This document shows positions 25,262-33,372 of a stretch of 64,000 nt of DNA, piece after piece (position 1 is the stretch's first letter; each line of letters begins with the position of its first letter). The stretch covers positions 1 through 64,000 of the forward strand of contig CAJTDD010000005.1 of assembly GCA_910574885.1 (NCBI GenBank), given 5' to 3'. Position numbers and translations under genes: made by a program. Origin of the DNA: Lachnospiraceae bacterium (GTDB lineage: Bacteria > Bacillota > Clostridia > Lachnospirales > Lachnospiraceae). The notes beneath the pieces were generated by a model, which saw only the letters and a program-made list of their open reading frames with translations, made no database searches and was not told the DNA's origin.

Positions 25262-26854
25262 TTAGCGAATAAAGGGGTTTATGTTTTCGGCAAAAGATAG
25301 AATATTTTCACGATGATATTTGTGAAAATTCAATTCCTCAGTATGAGCGGACAAGTCCGCAGGTTTATGATTTGTACCAGAGTAAGCTATAAGTAATTCA
25401 TAAAGGCTAGGTTGCGGAATGGAGAGACGTTCTGGTTTAAAGTAATCTAATAAAAGATGTGTAAACGAGTCTTGCTCAAATTCTGATTTTAAATTATTTG
25501 TATAGTTATAATCTCGATATAGTGCATATGAAGTTTCAGAAGGATTAGTATATAGGGAGTCTTCATAAAAGTCATATAATATTTTTTCACTCTCAAAGAA
25601 GTGGGAATAATCTTGGCTTATTACGGAGTAGTTTTTTTCTATATAGTCGCAATAAGTCTTAATGCTGATAGAATGTTCAGCATTTTGTTTATTAGGGTCA
25701 TTAAGTTTATTAATAATCACATCCCACAAGTTTTCAAGTAATGGTATGGCAACATATTTTAGTTTTTGGAGGTATTTTTCCATATGGTCAAAGCCACTTA
25801 CGATTAACAATTCCTTTGGTACAGGTTTTCTGGATATATGTGAAAATAAACTGTTATTTTTCTTTTGATGTTCCTGTGATTTTAAATATTTGCTATTGAT
25901 AACGGAATAAAGGCAATGCTCCAAAAAAACGGAACGGTTATATGTAATAGGTAACTGTGCAGTTTGTTGAATGTGACTTAGCATTAAACTGCCTTCCAAG
26001 TCTTTTATAGTGAGCTTCGTATTATCGAAAGTTGCAGCGTACATGTTTTTAAGTAGTTTTGAGGCATATCCGAAGAATGAAAAACCATAAATAGATTCCA
26101 TTGCATGTTCAAAAAGTAGTTTATCCGTAGATATCAAATGATTATTATTGCACCAACTGGTACACGCAGTAAGTAGGTTATTATAATTCTTAATCAAAGT
26201 CTTATTCTTTATCGAAAGAGGTCCTTTTAAGGCATAGATGTTATCATTGACAGTTTTTACTAAAGGTTCATTGTAAATAAAGCACCCCCAGTTTCCATGA
26301 TAGGAAGGAATGATTAAGAAACCATTTTTATTTGATTCACAAGAATAGTTTTGGAGTATCTGATACGAATATCGGGAATTATCTGTGATGAAACGCTTCT
26401 TGTTTTCATTATAATTTTGGGCAATAGTAATCTTTTGTTCTGTTCCGTCTGGCAATAAAGAAGGAGGCTTGGAAAATCCTTCTGTTTTAAAATAGCCTGT
26501 TTTAAGCTTGATATCATTTGCCCCAGATATTGTTATTTTAGATACATCAGCGGTTCCGGATTTTTTTAGTGAATTTATAAATCCGTGAATAATACAGTGA
26601 TTTTTTAAAACAAGCCGTAAAAGCGAAATGCGGGAAGGAGATGTAGAATCTTGGTCAGTATGATTGAAACTGGCCGGCGAATATACAAATTCCAGATAGG
26701 GATAACAAGCCTCTTCAATTTTGGAAAATATACAGGAAAATAAATCCTCAGAGCAAAACTCTGGTGATAATTTATTTAGGATATTTTGTGTGAGTTTTTC
26801 TGTGTCGATTAGGTAAAAAAACTTTAGGTAATTATCAAGTTCGATATTATTCAT
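25262..26854 (-). CDS. unknown 530-residue protein
   Basis: This protein is predicted soluble, Asn/Ser/Tyr/Lys-rich and mostly helical, with no motif that I recognise (no Walker box, HTH or clear nuclease motif). Its codons are much more AT-rich than its neighbours, and it is the only long gene of the element read leftwards besides the XRE regulator; both suggest separate acquisition. GGAGG lies 8 bases before the ATG, and the gene's end abuts the C-rich repeat region. It may be cargo, including defence cargo, but nothing in the sequence shows this directly. Confidence 0.75.
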   Translation of the reverse strand: MNNIELDNYLKFFYLIDTEKLTQNILNKLSPEFCSEDLFSCIFSKIEEACYPYLEFVYSPASFNHTDQDSTSPSRISLLRLVLKNHCIIHGFINSLKKSGTADVSKITISGANDIKLKTGYFKTEGFSKPPSLLPDGTEQKITIAQNYNENKKRFITDNSRYSYQILQNYSCESNKNGFLIIPSYHGNWGCFIYNEPLVKTVNDNIYALKGPLSIKNKTLIKNYNNLLTACTSWCNNNHLISTDKLLFEHAMESIYGFSFFGYASKLLKNMYAATFDNTKLTIKDLEGSLMLSHIQQTAQLPITYNRSVFLEHCLYSVINSKYLKSQEHQKKNNSLFSHISRKPVPKELLIVSGFDHMEKYLQKLKYVAIPLLENLWDVIINKLNDPNKQNAEHSISIKTYCDYIEKNYSVISQDYSHFFESEKILYDFYEDSLYTNPSETSYALYRDYNYTNNLKSEFEQDSFTHLLLDYFKPERLSIPQPSLYELLIAYSGTNHKPADLSAHTEELNFHKYHRENILSFAENINPFIR

Positions 26855-27056
26855 ATAAAGACCTCCAAATAGTTTACTTTATGACCATATAATATACTAA
26901 AACCCCTAAAAAGTAAAGAAATCATTTGATAAAATTTTTGATAGTGACCAATCTACAAATTCCTTTGGGTGGGGTATGATGGTAATGTAGAAAGCTGTAA
27001 GCTGGAATCCGAAAAATGCTTAAATTTCAGCAAAATATTGGAAGGAGTGTGAAAAT

Positions 27057-29201
27057 TTGATAACGCGCGGAGAATTGCCAAAAGAAGAAAACGCCGGTCA
27101 AGGAATCGGCGGTAGGAGAATGGAGGGAATGCCAAAAAAACTGTTCAGCTATGTGAAAGGAGATGAGGAACCCGAAGCAGGGGTTACAGCTCAAGAATGC
27201 GGGAATGAGGAAGAAGAAGGGGCAAAAAAGAAGTTATTTACCCGCATTGGGAATGAAGAAGAACCTGCTCAAGGATTTTGCAATGCGAAATTAGACGGGA
27301 TGAAGATGAAGTTGTTCACATATTTAGGGAGTGAGGAAGAACGTGAGGAGGAGAAAAAACTTTTTGCGGATATACAAAAGGATATTTCAGAAAATACGGT
27401 TCCTTGCTGCGAAGATAATAATCAGAATTATGCGTTGAATGAGTCGGAATGCTCCAAACTTATCGCTTCAAGTATCTGTAACGAGCAGAATGCACAACCG
27501 GAGTCACCAGAAAAAACGAAGGAAAAGTTGAACACGATTGTAACCGAAACGACTGATGAGTGGAAAAATTTCAATTTGCAGCTTATCGAAAAGATTGAGA
27601 AAATTTATGAGCTACCGGATGGCGAGGAGTCTCGAATTTTTTATCGTTTTCAAATTATCATTGGCACGAAGACATTTGAAAAAACGGTCAGCGCCGACGA
27701 TGTTTCGAGTTTCAAATGGGTGCAGTCGGGTTCTCAAGGGATAGCGTTCATCCGCAGAGGTGTAAAAACGATGGCTTTTGACGAATACGTCAGCAATGTA
27801 ATTGCCGGGAGCAATCCAAGCGTCCGAATCGTTTACGCTGTGAATGGCTGGAAAAAAATCAATGGAATCCCGGCGTATGTATATTCTGGCGGGACGATAG
27901 GAAATGCTGTGCCGAATGTTAGTGGAAACGCAAAAAACGTATTTGAATTTGCAGCAGAAAAGGTTGCAACAGAGGAAATATTCTGGCAGTCGATTGGTAT
28001 GCTGGATATTTGCCAAGACAAAAGGATAACGTTGCCATTGTATCTTTTTGCACACATGGGTGTTTTGTCAACGTTGTTTGATGAAGCGGGCTTTCCGATA
28101 AAATTTGTGGTATCTGTAATCGGGAAAACCAATAGCCGGAAAACGAGTCTGGCGTTGTGCATGACGAAAACGCTGAACCGGAAGGAAATTACGAAGCCTG
28201 CGGTAAATTTCAATGCAACGGAAGCGGGGATTGAGAAGGCAATCGGATTACACCCGGACGCTGTGTTAGTTATTGACGATTTTATGCCTGCGTCTACCAA
28301 GGCGAAGCAAAATCTGCTTGACACGAAGCTGGAGAAGGCTTTGCGGATATATGGGGACCGGGAAGGGATTGAACGCATGATGGATTTTTCAAAGAATCCC
28401 GGTGCAGGATATTATCCGGTGCGGGGGATAGGTGTCATTACTGGGGAGCATATTCGGGGCGTCCAGTCGTCTTTGTTGCGGACATTGATATTACAGATTG
28501 ACCAGAAGTCAGTAAACAATGAGAAACTCGCATATTATCAGAAAAATTATAAAATTTTGAATACAAATCTCTGCGATTTTATGTATTTTGCTACAAAAAA
28601 TTATGCGAAAATGATTTGTTTCATTGGGCAGCGTGTGGAAATATATCGTGAGGAAAATTTATTTCAGTTACCTCGATACAACGAAATGTATGCACAGTTA
28701 ATGACTGAGACGGAAATTATCTTGCAATATGCGCTTGAACGGAAATTTATCAGCCAAGATGGATATCAGAAGATTTATGCAGAGTGGAGGGAAATACTGC
28801 GGCAGGTAATCCAGCAAAATGCAGCCGAACTTAACCGGAAAGATTACCCGGCTCTTCTTCGCGAGGTGTGTATATCACTCGTAGAGAACGGAACGAGTCC
28901 GTTGCCAAAAACGGAGATGAAGGACTACGGCAATCATGTATTTGAAGATTCTGAAATCGTATATGTCCGATTGGATACGTTTTTACAAAAATTAAAAATC
29001 TTGATAGAGCTTTGGGGAATTGATTTGCCGGGACTAAGCAAAAAAGCGGTCCTCGATATTTTAGAAACCGAAGGTTTAATCGAGGTAAGAAGCAGGTCGG
29101 AAGGCAAACGTACATTAAAATTGCCGGGGAGCAAGCTAAATCGCCAGACATACATCTACATCAAAAAAAGTGCGCTAGGGCTGGACGAAAATAACGTTTA
29201 G
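27057..29201 (+). CDS. DUF927-like AAA/helicase-type ATPase
   Basis: This 714-residue protein has a N-terminal part with three copies of a K-K-L-F motif followed by an acidic run (MPKKLFSYVKGDEEPE, KKKLFTRIGNEEEP, MKLFTYLGSEEE; residues 25-105). An Ig-like or DUF927-type middle follows (about 195-330), then an ATPase core with a degenerate Walker A (GKTNSRKTS, about 355-364, lacking the Gly before Lys) and Walker B AVLVIDDF (about 401-408). A C-terminal winged-helix-like end finishes it. DUF927 proteins resemble replicative or translocating helicases of phages and elements. The TTG start fits AAGGAG 9 bases upstream. Confidence 0.7.
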   Translation: MITRGELPKEENAGQGIGGRRMEGMPKKLFSYVKGDEEPEAGVTAQECGNEEEEGAKKKLFTRIGNEEEPAQGFCNAKLDGMKMKLFTYLGSEEEREEEKKLFADIQKDISENTVPCCEDNNQNYALNESECSKLIASSICNEQNAQPESPEKTKEKLNTIVTETTDEWKNFNLQLIEKIEKIYELPDGEESRIFYRFQIIIGTKTFEKTVSADDVSSFKWVQSGSQGIAFIRRGVKTMAFDEYVSNVIAGSNPSVRIVYAVNGWKKINGIPAYVYSGGTIGNAVPNVSGNAKNVFEFAAEKVATEEIFWQSIGMLDICQDKRITLPLYLFAHMGVLSTLFDEAGFPIKFVVSVIGKTNSRKTSLALCMTKTLNRKEITKPAVNFNATEAGIEKAIGLHPDAVLVIDDFMPASTKAKQNLLDTKLEKALRIYGDREGIERMMDFSKNPGAGYYPVRGIGVITGEHIRGVQSSLLRTLILQIDQKSVNNEKLAYYQKNYKILNTNLCDFMYFATKNYAKMICFIGQRVEIYREENLFQLPRYNEMYAQLMTETEIILQYALERKFISQDGYQKIYAEWREILRQVIQQNAAELNRKDYPALLREVCISLVENGTSPLPKTEMKDYGNHVFEDSEIVYVRLDTFLQKLKILIELWGIDLPGLSKKAVLDILETEGLIEVRSRSEGKRTLKLPGSKLNRQTYIYIKKSALGLDENNV

Positions 29202-29213
29202 TTCCAGGACGAA

Positions 29214-29244
29214 TGGCGTCTGCAAATTCATAATTGTAGACGCC
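29214..29244 (+). other. hairpin after the DUF927-like gene
   Basis: GGCGTCTGCAAATT faces AATTGTAGACGCC with a tiny loop. There is no T-run on the plus strand, so it could be a weak terminator or a binding site. Confidence 0.4.
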
Positions 29245-29253
29245 GAAAAAGTC

Positions 29254-29598
29254 GGAAATTGGAGACGACTATGTACCAGTAGGAGCGAAACTGGAGACAA
29301 AAAAAGCAAAGCATGTTAGCGAGGAAGAATGACGGGAGAGGCTGTTGCGAGCAATAGAGAAAGGAAAGACTGTAGAAAAGGAGCGAACATCAGGAATCAT
29401 ACAAATGGATGAAATTTTAGGGATTGACGGCGTAACGATTACGGTAAAAGAGGCGCAAACAAAGTATAAATTAAGTGCGTAAAGCGTCAATCGGATTGCG
29501 CAGAAAATGAACGCCATAATTTATATTGGAGACGGAAAATTCATCCTTGAGGCAAGGCTTAAAGAGTATCTGAGTGAGATGGAAAGGAAGAAGAAATG
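29254..29598 (+). pseudogene. HTH (excisionase-like) gene with two nonsense mutations
   Basis: One continuous frame reads VPVGAKLETKKAKHVSEE, TGA, RERLLRAIEKGKTVEKE, then GIDGVTITVKEAQTKYKLSA, TAA, SVNRIAQKMNAIIYIGDG and KFILEARLKEYLSEM to a TGA at 29598. Changing TGA to TGG and TAA to CAA restores a protein whose end is a typical MerR/excisionase helix-turn-helix with wing. Each stop is one transition away. The 5' end is unclear. Confidence 0.6.
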
Positions 29599-29742
29599 AA
29601 GCGAGAAGATTATCTGGATATGGAGGAATTGATACAGAATGAAATACAAGATTTGAAGGCGGGAGATGATGAATTTTTACAGCGTCATAGGGAAATTATG
29701 GAATTGATTCAGCAAATAGAAGCCGATAAATGTAGAGTGTAA
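29596..29742 (+). CDS. hypothetical 48-residue acidic helical protein
   Basis: ATG to TAA gives 48 residues, a continuous charged helix (YLDMEELIQNEIQDLKAGDD). AAAGGAAG lies 7 bases upstream, and the start overlaps the stop of the broken HTH gene (ATGA). No family recognised. Confidence 0.55.
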   Translation: MKREDYLDMEELIQNEIQDLKAGDDEFLQRHREIMELIQQIEADKCRV

Positions 29743-29790
29743 CAAATGACTAAAATGGAAAAATATTAGCATACATAGGAGGTATTCGTG

Positions 29791-29976
29791 ATGAATGAAA
29801 CCAAAGTATATCTTGCGGCAGATATTCAAAAAGCATTGTCATTAGGACGGAGTAAAACCTATGAATTTCTGGATGAAGTATACCGGAAACAGGAGCCGTT
29901 TCGAGTGATAAAAGTGGGGAAACTCTTCCGAGTTCCCCAGAAATCCTTTGACGAGTGGATTAACGCAGTTAAGTAG
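29791..29976 (+). CDS. excisionase-type HTH protein
   Basis: This 61-residue protein has the MerR-like HTH-and-wing layout of excisionases: VYLAADIQKALSLGRSKTYE, then VIKVGKLFRVPQKSFDEWI. GGAGG lies 8 bases before the ATG. It is 11 bases upstream of the first recombinase and is probably its directionality factor. Confidence 0.8.
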   Translation: MNETKVYLAADIQKALSLGRSKTYEFLDEVYRKQEPFRVIKVGKLFRVPQKSFDEWINAVK

Positions 29977-29987
29977 GAGGTGTATGG

Positions 29988-31160
29988 ATGGCTACAAAGA
30001 AGCAGGGTACAGCATTTTATGAAGCAGGAAGCTGGTATCACCGTATGAAGACTCTGCAAGAGGATGGAAGCACAAAGTATTCTAAGAAAGGTGGTTTTGC
30101 AACAGCCGAAGAAGCGGAAAAGAGTTATCGGAAATGTGAGGAGGAATACGCTAGGGCGTACCGCAATTATCATGCGACGGCTTCGACAGATTTTGGATTG
30201 AAGGACTATTTAGTTTACTGGCTGGAAGAAATCTATACACCACGCATTGAGAACACCACACGTATGCTGGCGTCTTACGTGTTATATGACTTGATTCTGC
30301 CCAATATGAACCAAGGGATTAAACTGCGCTACATAAGCGTGGAATATCTGGACGCATTATTAAAGGAAGTGTCAAAAGCATGTGAATCTGCAGGAAATAA
30401 GAGCAGGGAATTGTTGAATCTTGCGTTGAAAGACGCAGTCGTACAGGGTTATATCCAAAATAACCCTGTACCATCCACAAAGCCATATAAGAGGAAGAAA
30501 CCTACGGTGATTGTTCTCAATAAAGAAGAAATTCGCCTTTTTCTGGAAAAGGCTTCTGAAAATAATTGGTATCTGGAGATACTCTTAGGGTTGTTTATGG
30601 GACTCCGTAAGGGCGAGATTGCGGGTTTGAAATATGGGGATTTTGATTTATCCCGGAATACTGTCACCATTTCCCGACAGATTACGTCTAATCCGATTGT
30701 ACCAAAGGGGCAGGGCAAGATATCGGAATATCAGATAATCGAAAAGCCGCCGAAAACTCCCAACAGCCATCGGACACTCAGAGTTCCGGAGGAGATCATG
30801 GAGGAAGTCATGATAAGGAAAGCACAGAATGATTTTAGGAAAGAGAGGTTGGGAGACGCATACATAGATAAAGGTTATTTGTCCTGTAGCGAAAATGGCC
30901 TGCCTCATGCCGCTTCTTCTTTTAACATGGCATTGACAAAACTTTGCCGGAGATGTGGATTGCCGCATCTGACCGTCCATAGTCTGAGGCATATGTATGC
31001 GAGCATTCTGACAGAGCAGGGGGTTCCGTTGATTAAGGTATCTGCATTGCTTGGCCATTCAAGCATGAATACTACATTTGAGTATTATTGTGAAGTTATG
31101 GATGAGACAGAAAATATACGGAGCTTCTTGAATAATAATTTTCTACCAGAAGGAGCGTGA
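29988..31160 (+). CDS. tyrosine recombinase 1 (phage-type integrase)
   Basis: This 390-residue protein has an AP2-like arm-binding start (residues 1-55), a core-binding SAM-like region (about 65-155) and a catalytic domain with Arg207 in GLRKGE, His331-x-x-Arg334 in HSLRH, the LGHSS box and the Tyr nucleophile in FEYYCEV (Tyr366 or 367; the exact one is unclear). It should insert and, with the small HTH protein, excise the element. It is followed after 4 bases by a second recombinase. Confidence 0.93.
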   Translation: MATKKQGTAFYEAGSWYHRMKTLQEDGSTKYSKKGGFATAEEAEKSYRKCEEEYARAYRNYHATASTDFGLKDYLVYWLEEIYTPRIENTTRMLASYVLYDLILPNMNQGIKLRYISVEYLDALLKEVSKACESAGNKSRELLNLALKDAVVQGYIQNNPVPSTKPYKRKKPTVIVLNKEEIRLFLEKASENNWYLEILLGLFMGLRKGEIAGLKYGDFDLSRNTVTISRQITSNPIVPKGQGKISEYQIIEKPPKTPNSHRTLRVPEEIMEEVMIRKAQNDFRKERLGDAYIDKGYLSCSENGLPHAASSFNMALTKLCRRCGLPHLTVHSLRHMYASILTEQGVPLIKVSALLGHSSMNTTFEYYCEVMDETENIRSFLNNNFLPEGA

Positions 31161-31164
31161 GAAT

Positions 31165-32472
31165 ATGTTAGATTTAAAGCTTCAGAATTATATAGACTGG
31201 GATGTGAAGTCTGTATTTAAGCTGCCTGACCGGAACAACTATGCTTACCGTGTCGTCCTGAGATATCAGGACGGCACACAGCAGATTCAGCAAAAGTCGG
31301 GCTTTCAGACAAAAAAGGAAGCCGAGAATGCCAGAAAGCGTACCATGGGAGAGTTAAGCAATGGTACCTATGTGGTAAACAACCAGGTGAAGGTTCAGGA
31401 GTTTCTGGAATATTGGCTGGAATATGATATTAGGCAAAGGGTGGGGAGTTATAATACTTATTCAACTTATTCCCAAATAGTAAAGAAACATATTATCCCT
31501 TACCTTGGGAGAAAGCGGCTGACAGAACTAAACAGGGGAGATGTGCAGAGGTTATATAAGAACCGTACAGATTTTTCAGTTCATATTGCAAGACAGGTGA
31601 AGACGGTCTTGAATGTTTCACTCCGTTATGCGGTAATCAATAAGCTGATTGCATTTAATCCGGCGGAAGGTATCCATCTGCCGAAAGCGGTGGAATCCGG
31701 TTCCTATCATACCAGAAATATAGATACGCAGAAAACGTTGACAATGGAGCAAATGCAGGTTTTATTAGAAGCCAGCAAAGGAACGCCAATCCACATGCAA
31801 GTGCTGTTTAATGTGCTTATGGGATTGCGGAGGCAGGAAATCAACGGGTTAAAATATTCAGACGTTGACTATATCAACCGTACTTTGTCTGTGGAACGTC
31901 AACTGGGAAAGGAACTGGACAGGAATCCGAATACGATTGTCCATGAGCCGATGACGAAAAGGGAGCTGCCGTTGAAATCATCATCAAGTAAGAGGGTATT
32001 GCCTATCCCGGATTATGTATTTGAGGCAATCTTAGAAGAAAGAAAGCGCTATGAAAGGAATAGAAGCCGAAGAAAATCCAGATTCTTTGATTCGGATTAT
32101 ATTTGCTGCTCTAAGGAGGGAAAGCCACGGAGTAAAGACTTCCATTGGAGGCACTATAAGAAACTTTTAAGGGACGCAGGATTACCAGACATTAGGTGGC
32201 ATGACCTTAGAAGCACCTATTGTACATTGCTGCTAAAAAGTGACTTTAACCCGAAAGCGGTATCGAAGCTGATGGGACATGCAAAGGAGTTGATTACGGT
32301 AGATGTATATGGAGACAATCAGAATCTCATACCAGAAGAGATACCTGAGTTGGTATCATATATGAAAGATGTAATGCCAAAGAAAAAGAATGGCCATGGA
32401 TTGAGGGAACATGTGCTGGATACATTGATAGAGATAGAAGAATATCTGCCAAGGAGAAGGAGGAATATGTAA
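31165..32472 (+). CDS. tyrosine recombinase 2 (phage-type integrase)
   Basis: This 435-residue protein has an N-terminal arm-binding domain, a core-binding domain (about 75-165) and catalytic Arg222 (GLRRQE), His346 and Arg349 (WHDLRS), the MGHAKE box and Tyr382 (TVDVYGD), all present. It differs clearly from recombinase 1, so the pair is not a recent duplication; both appear active. The 40-residue basic tail is an extension. Confidence 0.93.
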   Translation: MLDLKLQNYIDWDVKSVFKLPDRNNYAYRVVLRYQDGTQQIQQKSGFQTKKEAENARKRTMGELSNGTYVVNNQVKVQEFLEYWLEYDIRQRVGSYNTYSTYSQIVKKHIIPYLGRKRLTELNRGDVQRLYKNRTDFSVHIARQVKTVLNVSLRYAVINKLIAFNPAEGIHLPKAVESGSYHTRNIDTQKTLTMEQMQVLLEASKGTPIHMQVLFNVLMGLRRQEINGLKYSDVDYINRTLSVERQLGKELDRNPNTIVHEPMTKRELPLKSSSSKRVLPIPDYVFEAILEERKRYERNRSRRKSRFFDSDYICCSKEGKPRSKDFHWRHYKKLLRDAGLPDIRWHDLRSTYCTLLLKSDFNPKAVSKLMGHAKELITVDVYGDNQNLIPEEIPELVSYMKDVMPKKKNGHGLREHVLDTLIEIEEYLPRRRRNM

Positions 32473-32476
32473 TATT

Positions 32477-32527
32477 TTTCTAATAGCAATTATCATAGAA
32501 AATATGAGTGATGATAATTGTTAGAAA
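32477..32527. repeat. inverted repeat after the recombinases
   Basis: TTTCTAATAGCAATTATCAT faces ATGATAATTGTTAGAAA (three extra bases in the left arm), loop about 14 bases. It directly follows recombinase 2. It could be a transcription stop or a recombinase site. Confidence 0.5.
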
Positions 32528-32575
32528 GTATCATAAGTAGTATACTAATATAAGAGGAAGGAGGCATACGACAGA

Positions 32576-32929
32576 ATGGATGGGATTAGATTGACGAATG
32601 AGATTATTTCAAAGATTAAAAAGGAAGCATTTGAGTTGACACAGAGACTTATGGGTCGTGAACTGAAGGCTGTGATTTTGTATGGCTCCTGTGCCAGAGG
32701 TGATTTTGCGGAGGATTCTGATGTGGATATTGCTTTGCTTACAAGATGTAATCGCAAGGAAGTAAAAAAATATGATGATGGGCTGGATATGATTGCAACT
32801 AAGCTGGCGATGAAATATTTTGCCGTAGTTAATTTTGTCTGTCTTCCGGATGATGAATTTTTGGAAAAGAAGGGATGGTATGGCTATTTTCAAAATATAG
32901 AAAGGGAAGGGGTAGTTCTTTATGGATAA
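32576..32929 (+). CDS. MNT-type nucleotidyltransferase (antitoxin-like), partner lost
   Basis: This 117-residue protein has the minimal nucleotidyltransferase motif YGSCARGDFAEDSDVDI (Gly-Ser, then two Asp) and a later strand with Asn/Asp (VVNFVCLPDD). MNT proteins usually act as antitoxins of a following HEPN RNase. Here the overlapping ATG at 32922 stops after five codons. An in-frame remnant can be read to about 33004, but no HEPN toxin remains. Confidence 0.75.
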   Translation: MDGIRLTNEIISKIKKEAFELTQRLMGRELKAVILYGSCARGDFAEDSDVDIALLTRCNRKEVKKYDDGLDMIATKLAMKYFAVVNFVCLPDDEFLEKKGWYGYFQNIEREGVVLYG

Positions 32930-33006
32930 AGAATTGTAACGTGATTCAAAAATTGTTAGGCGTATTAGTGAAGAAGGGAATGAAATATTTTTGGAGATGG
33001 TATGAG
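32922..33006 (+). pseudogene. dead partner gene after the MNT protein
   Basis: The overlapping ATG with GAAGGGG upstream reads MDKEL and a TAA; past the stop the same frame runs RDSKIVRRISEEGNEIFLEM to TGA. The layout is that of an MNT-HEPN pair, but too little is left to identify HEPN motifs. Confidence 0.35.
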
Positions 33007-33131
33007 TAGGGGGATATGAAATAAAAATAGAAGCTAATGACGGAGTGTGTATGCGAATCATGTATATATGCTCTATTTTTAGTTATAGAGGATTTTGATT
33101 TGAATCACTGCATGTAAGAACTAATGTTTCG

Positions 33132-33143
33132 GAACGTTTGTTC
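33132..33143. promoter_or_regulatory. LexA (DinR) operator of uvrB
   Basis: GAACGTTTGTTC fits the Firmicute SOS box GAAC-N4-GTTC exactly. It lies 20 bases before the -35 of the uvrB promoter. uvrB is a classical LexA target. Confidence 0.65.
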
Positions 33144-33162
33144 TAAAATTTCCGTTTTTCTC

Positions 33163-33191
33163 TGTACAAATAAAAGGGCATGTGCTATAAT
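33163..33191 (+). promoter_or_regulatory. candidate uvrB promoter
   Basis: TGTACA, 17-bp spacer, TATAAT, about 180 bases before the GTG start. Confidence 0.5.
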
Positions 33192-33269
33192 CAGAGTTAC
33201 TTTTTGGGGTGCTGAGTCCATGGTGTTTTGCAGGGATTGTCTAGTCCGGAAGAATGGAATCAGTGAACA

Positions 33270-33324
33270 AAATTCGTCGAAGGAGGTCTTTCACGGAAAA
33301 GTGAAGATGTGCCTCGACGAATTT
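33270..33324 (+). other. nested hairpin in the uvrB leader
   Basis: AAATTCGTCGA pairs perfectly with TCGACGAATTT (11 bp). Inside, CTTTCAC pairs with GTGAAG. The loop contains an AGGAGG. It may control uvrB expression or protect the mRNA. Confidence 0.5.
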
Positions 33325-33372
33325 CTGACCAATAGGCGTACTTTTTTACTATGGATTCTGGAGGTGATTTTT

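Larger units (their letters stand above)
1..33060. mobile_element. right part of an integrative element, ending just before uvrB
   Basis: Two tandem tyrosine recombinases, an excisionase-type HTH protein, ParA/ParB, YqaJ/Rad52-like recombination genes, a RadC-like protein, DUF932 and several toxin-antitoxin pairs fill this stretch. From 33.1 kb only housekeeping genes follow. The left end is not in the window, and no direct repeat marking attL/attR could be recognised. The right border is placed between the orphan MNT gene (ends 32929) and the uvrB promoter (about 33130). No relaxase or conjugation gene is visible, so the element may be an ICE cut by the window, or an integrative plasmid or mobilisable island. 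Confidence 0.75.

Noticed and set aside
33124..33372. 83-codon N-terminal extension of UvrB
   Set aside because: The family starts near [20 protein letters not shown], the GTG at 33373 has a good ribosome site, and the upstream part contains the promoter and a hairpin.
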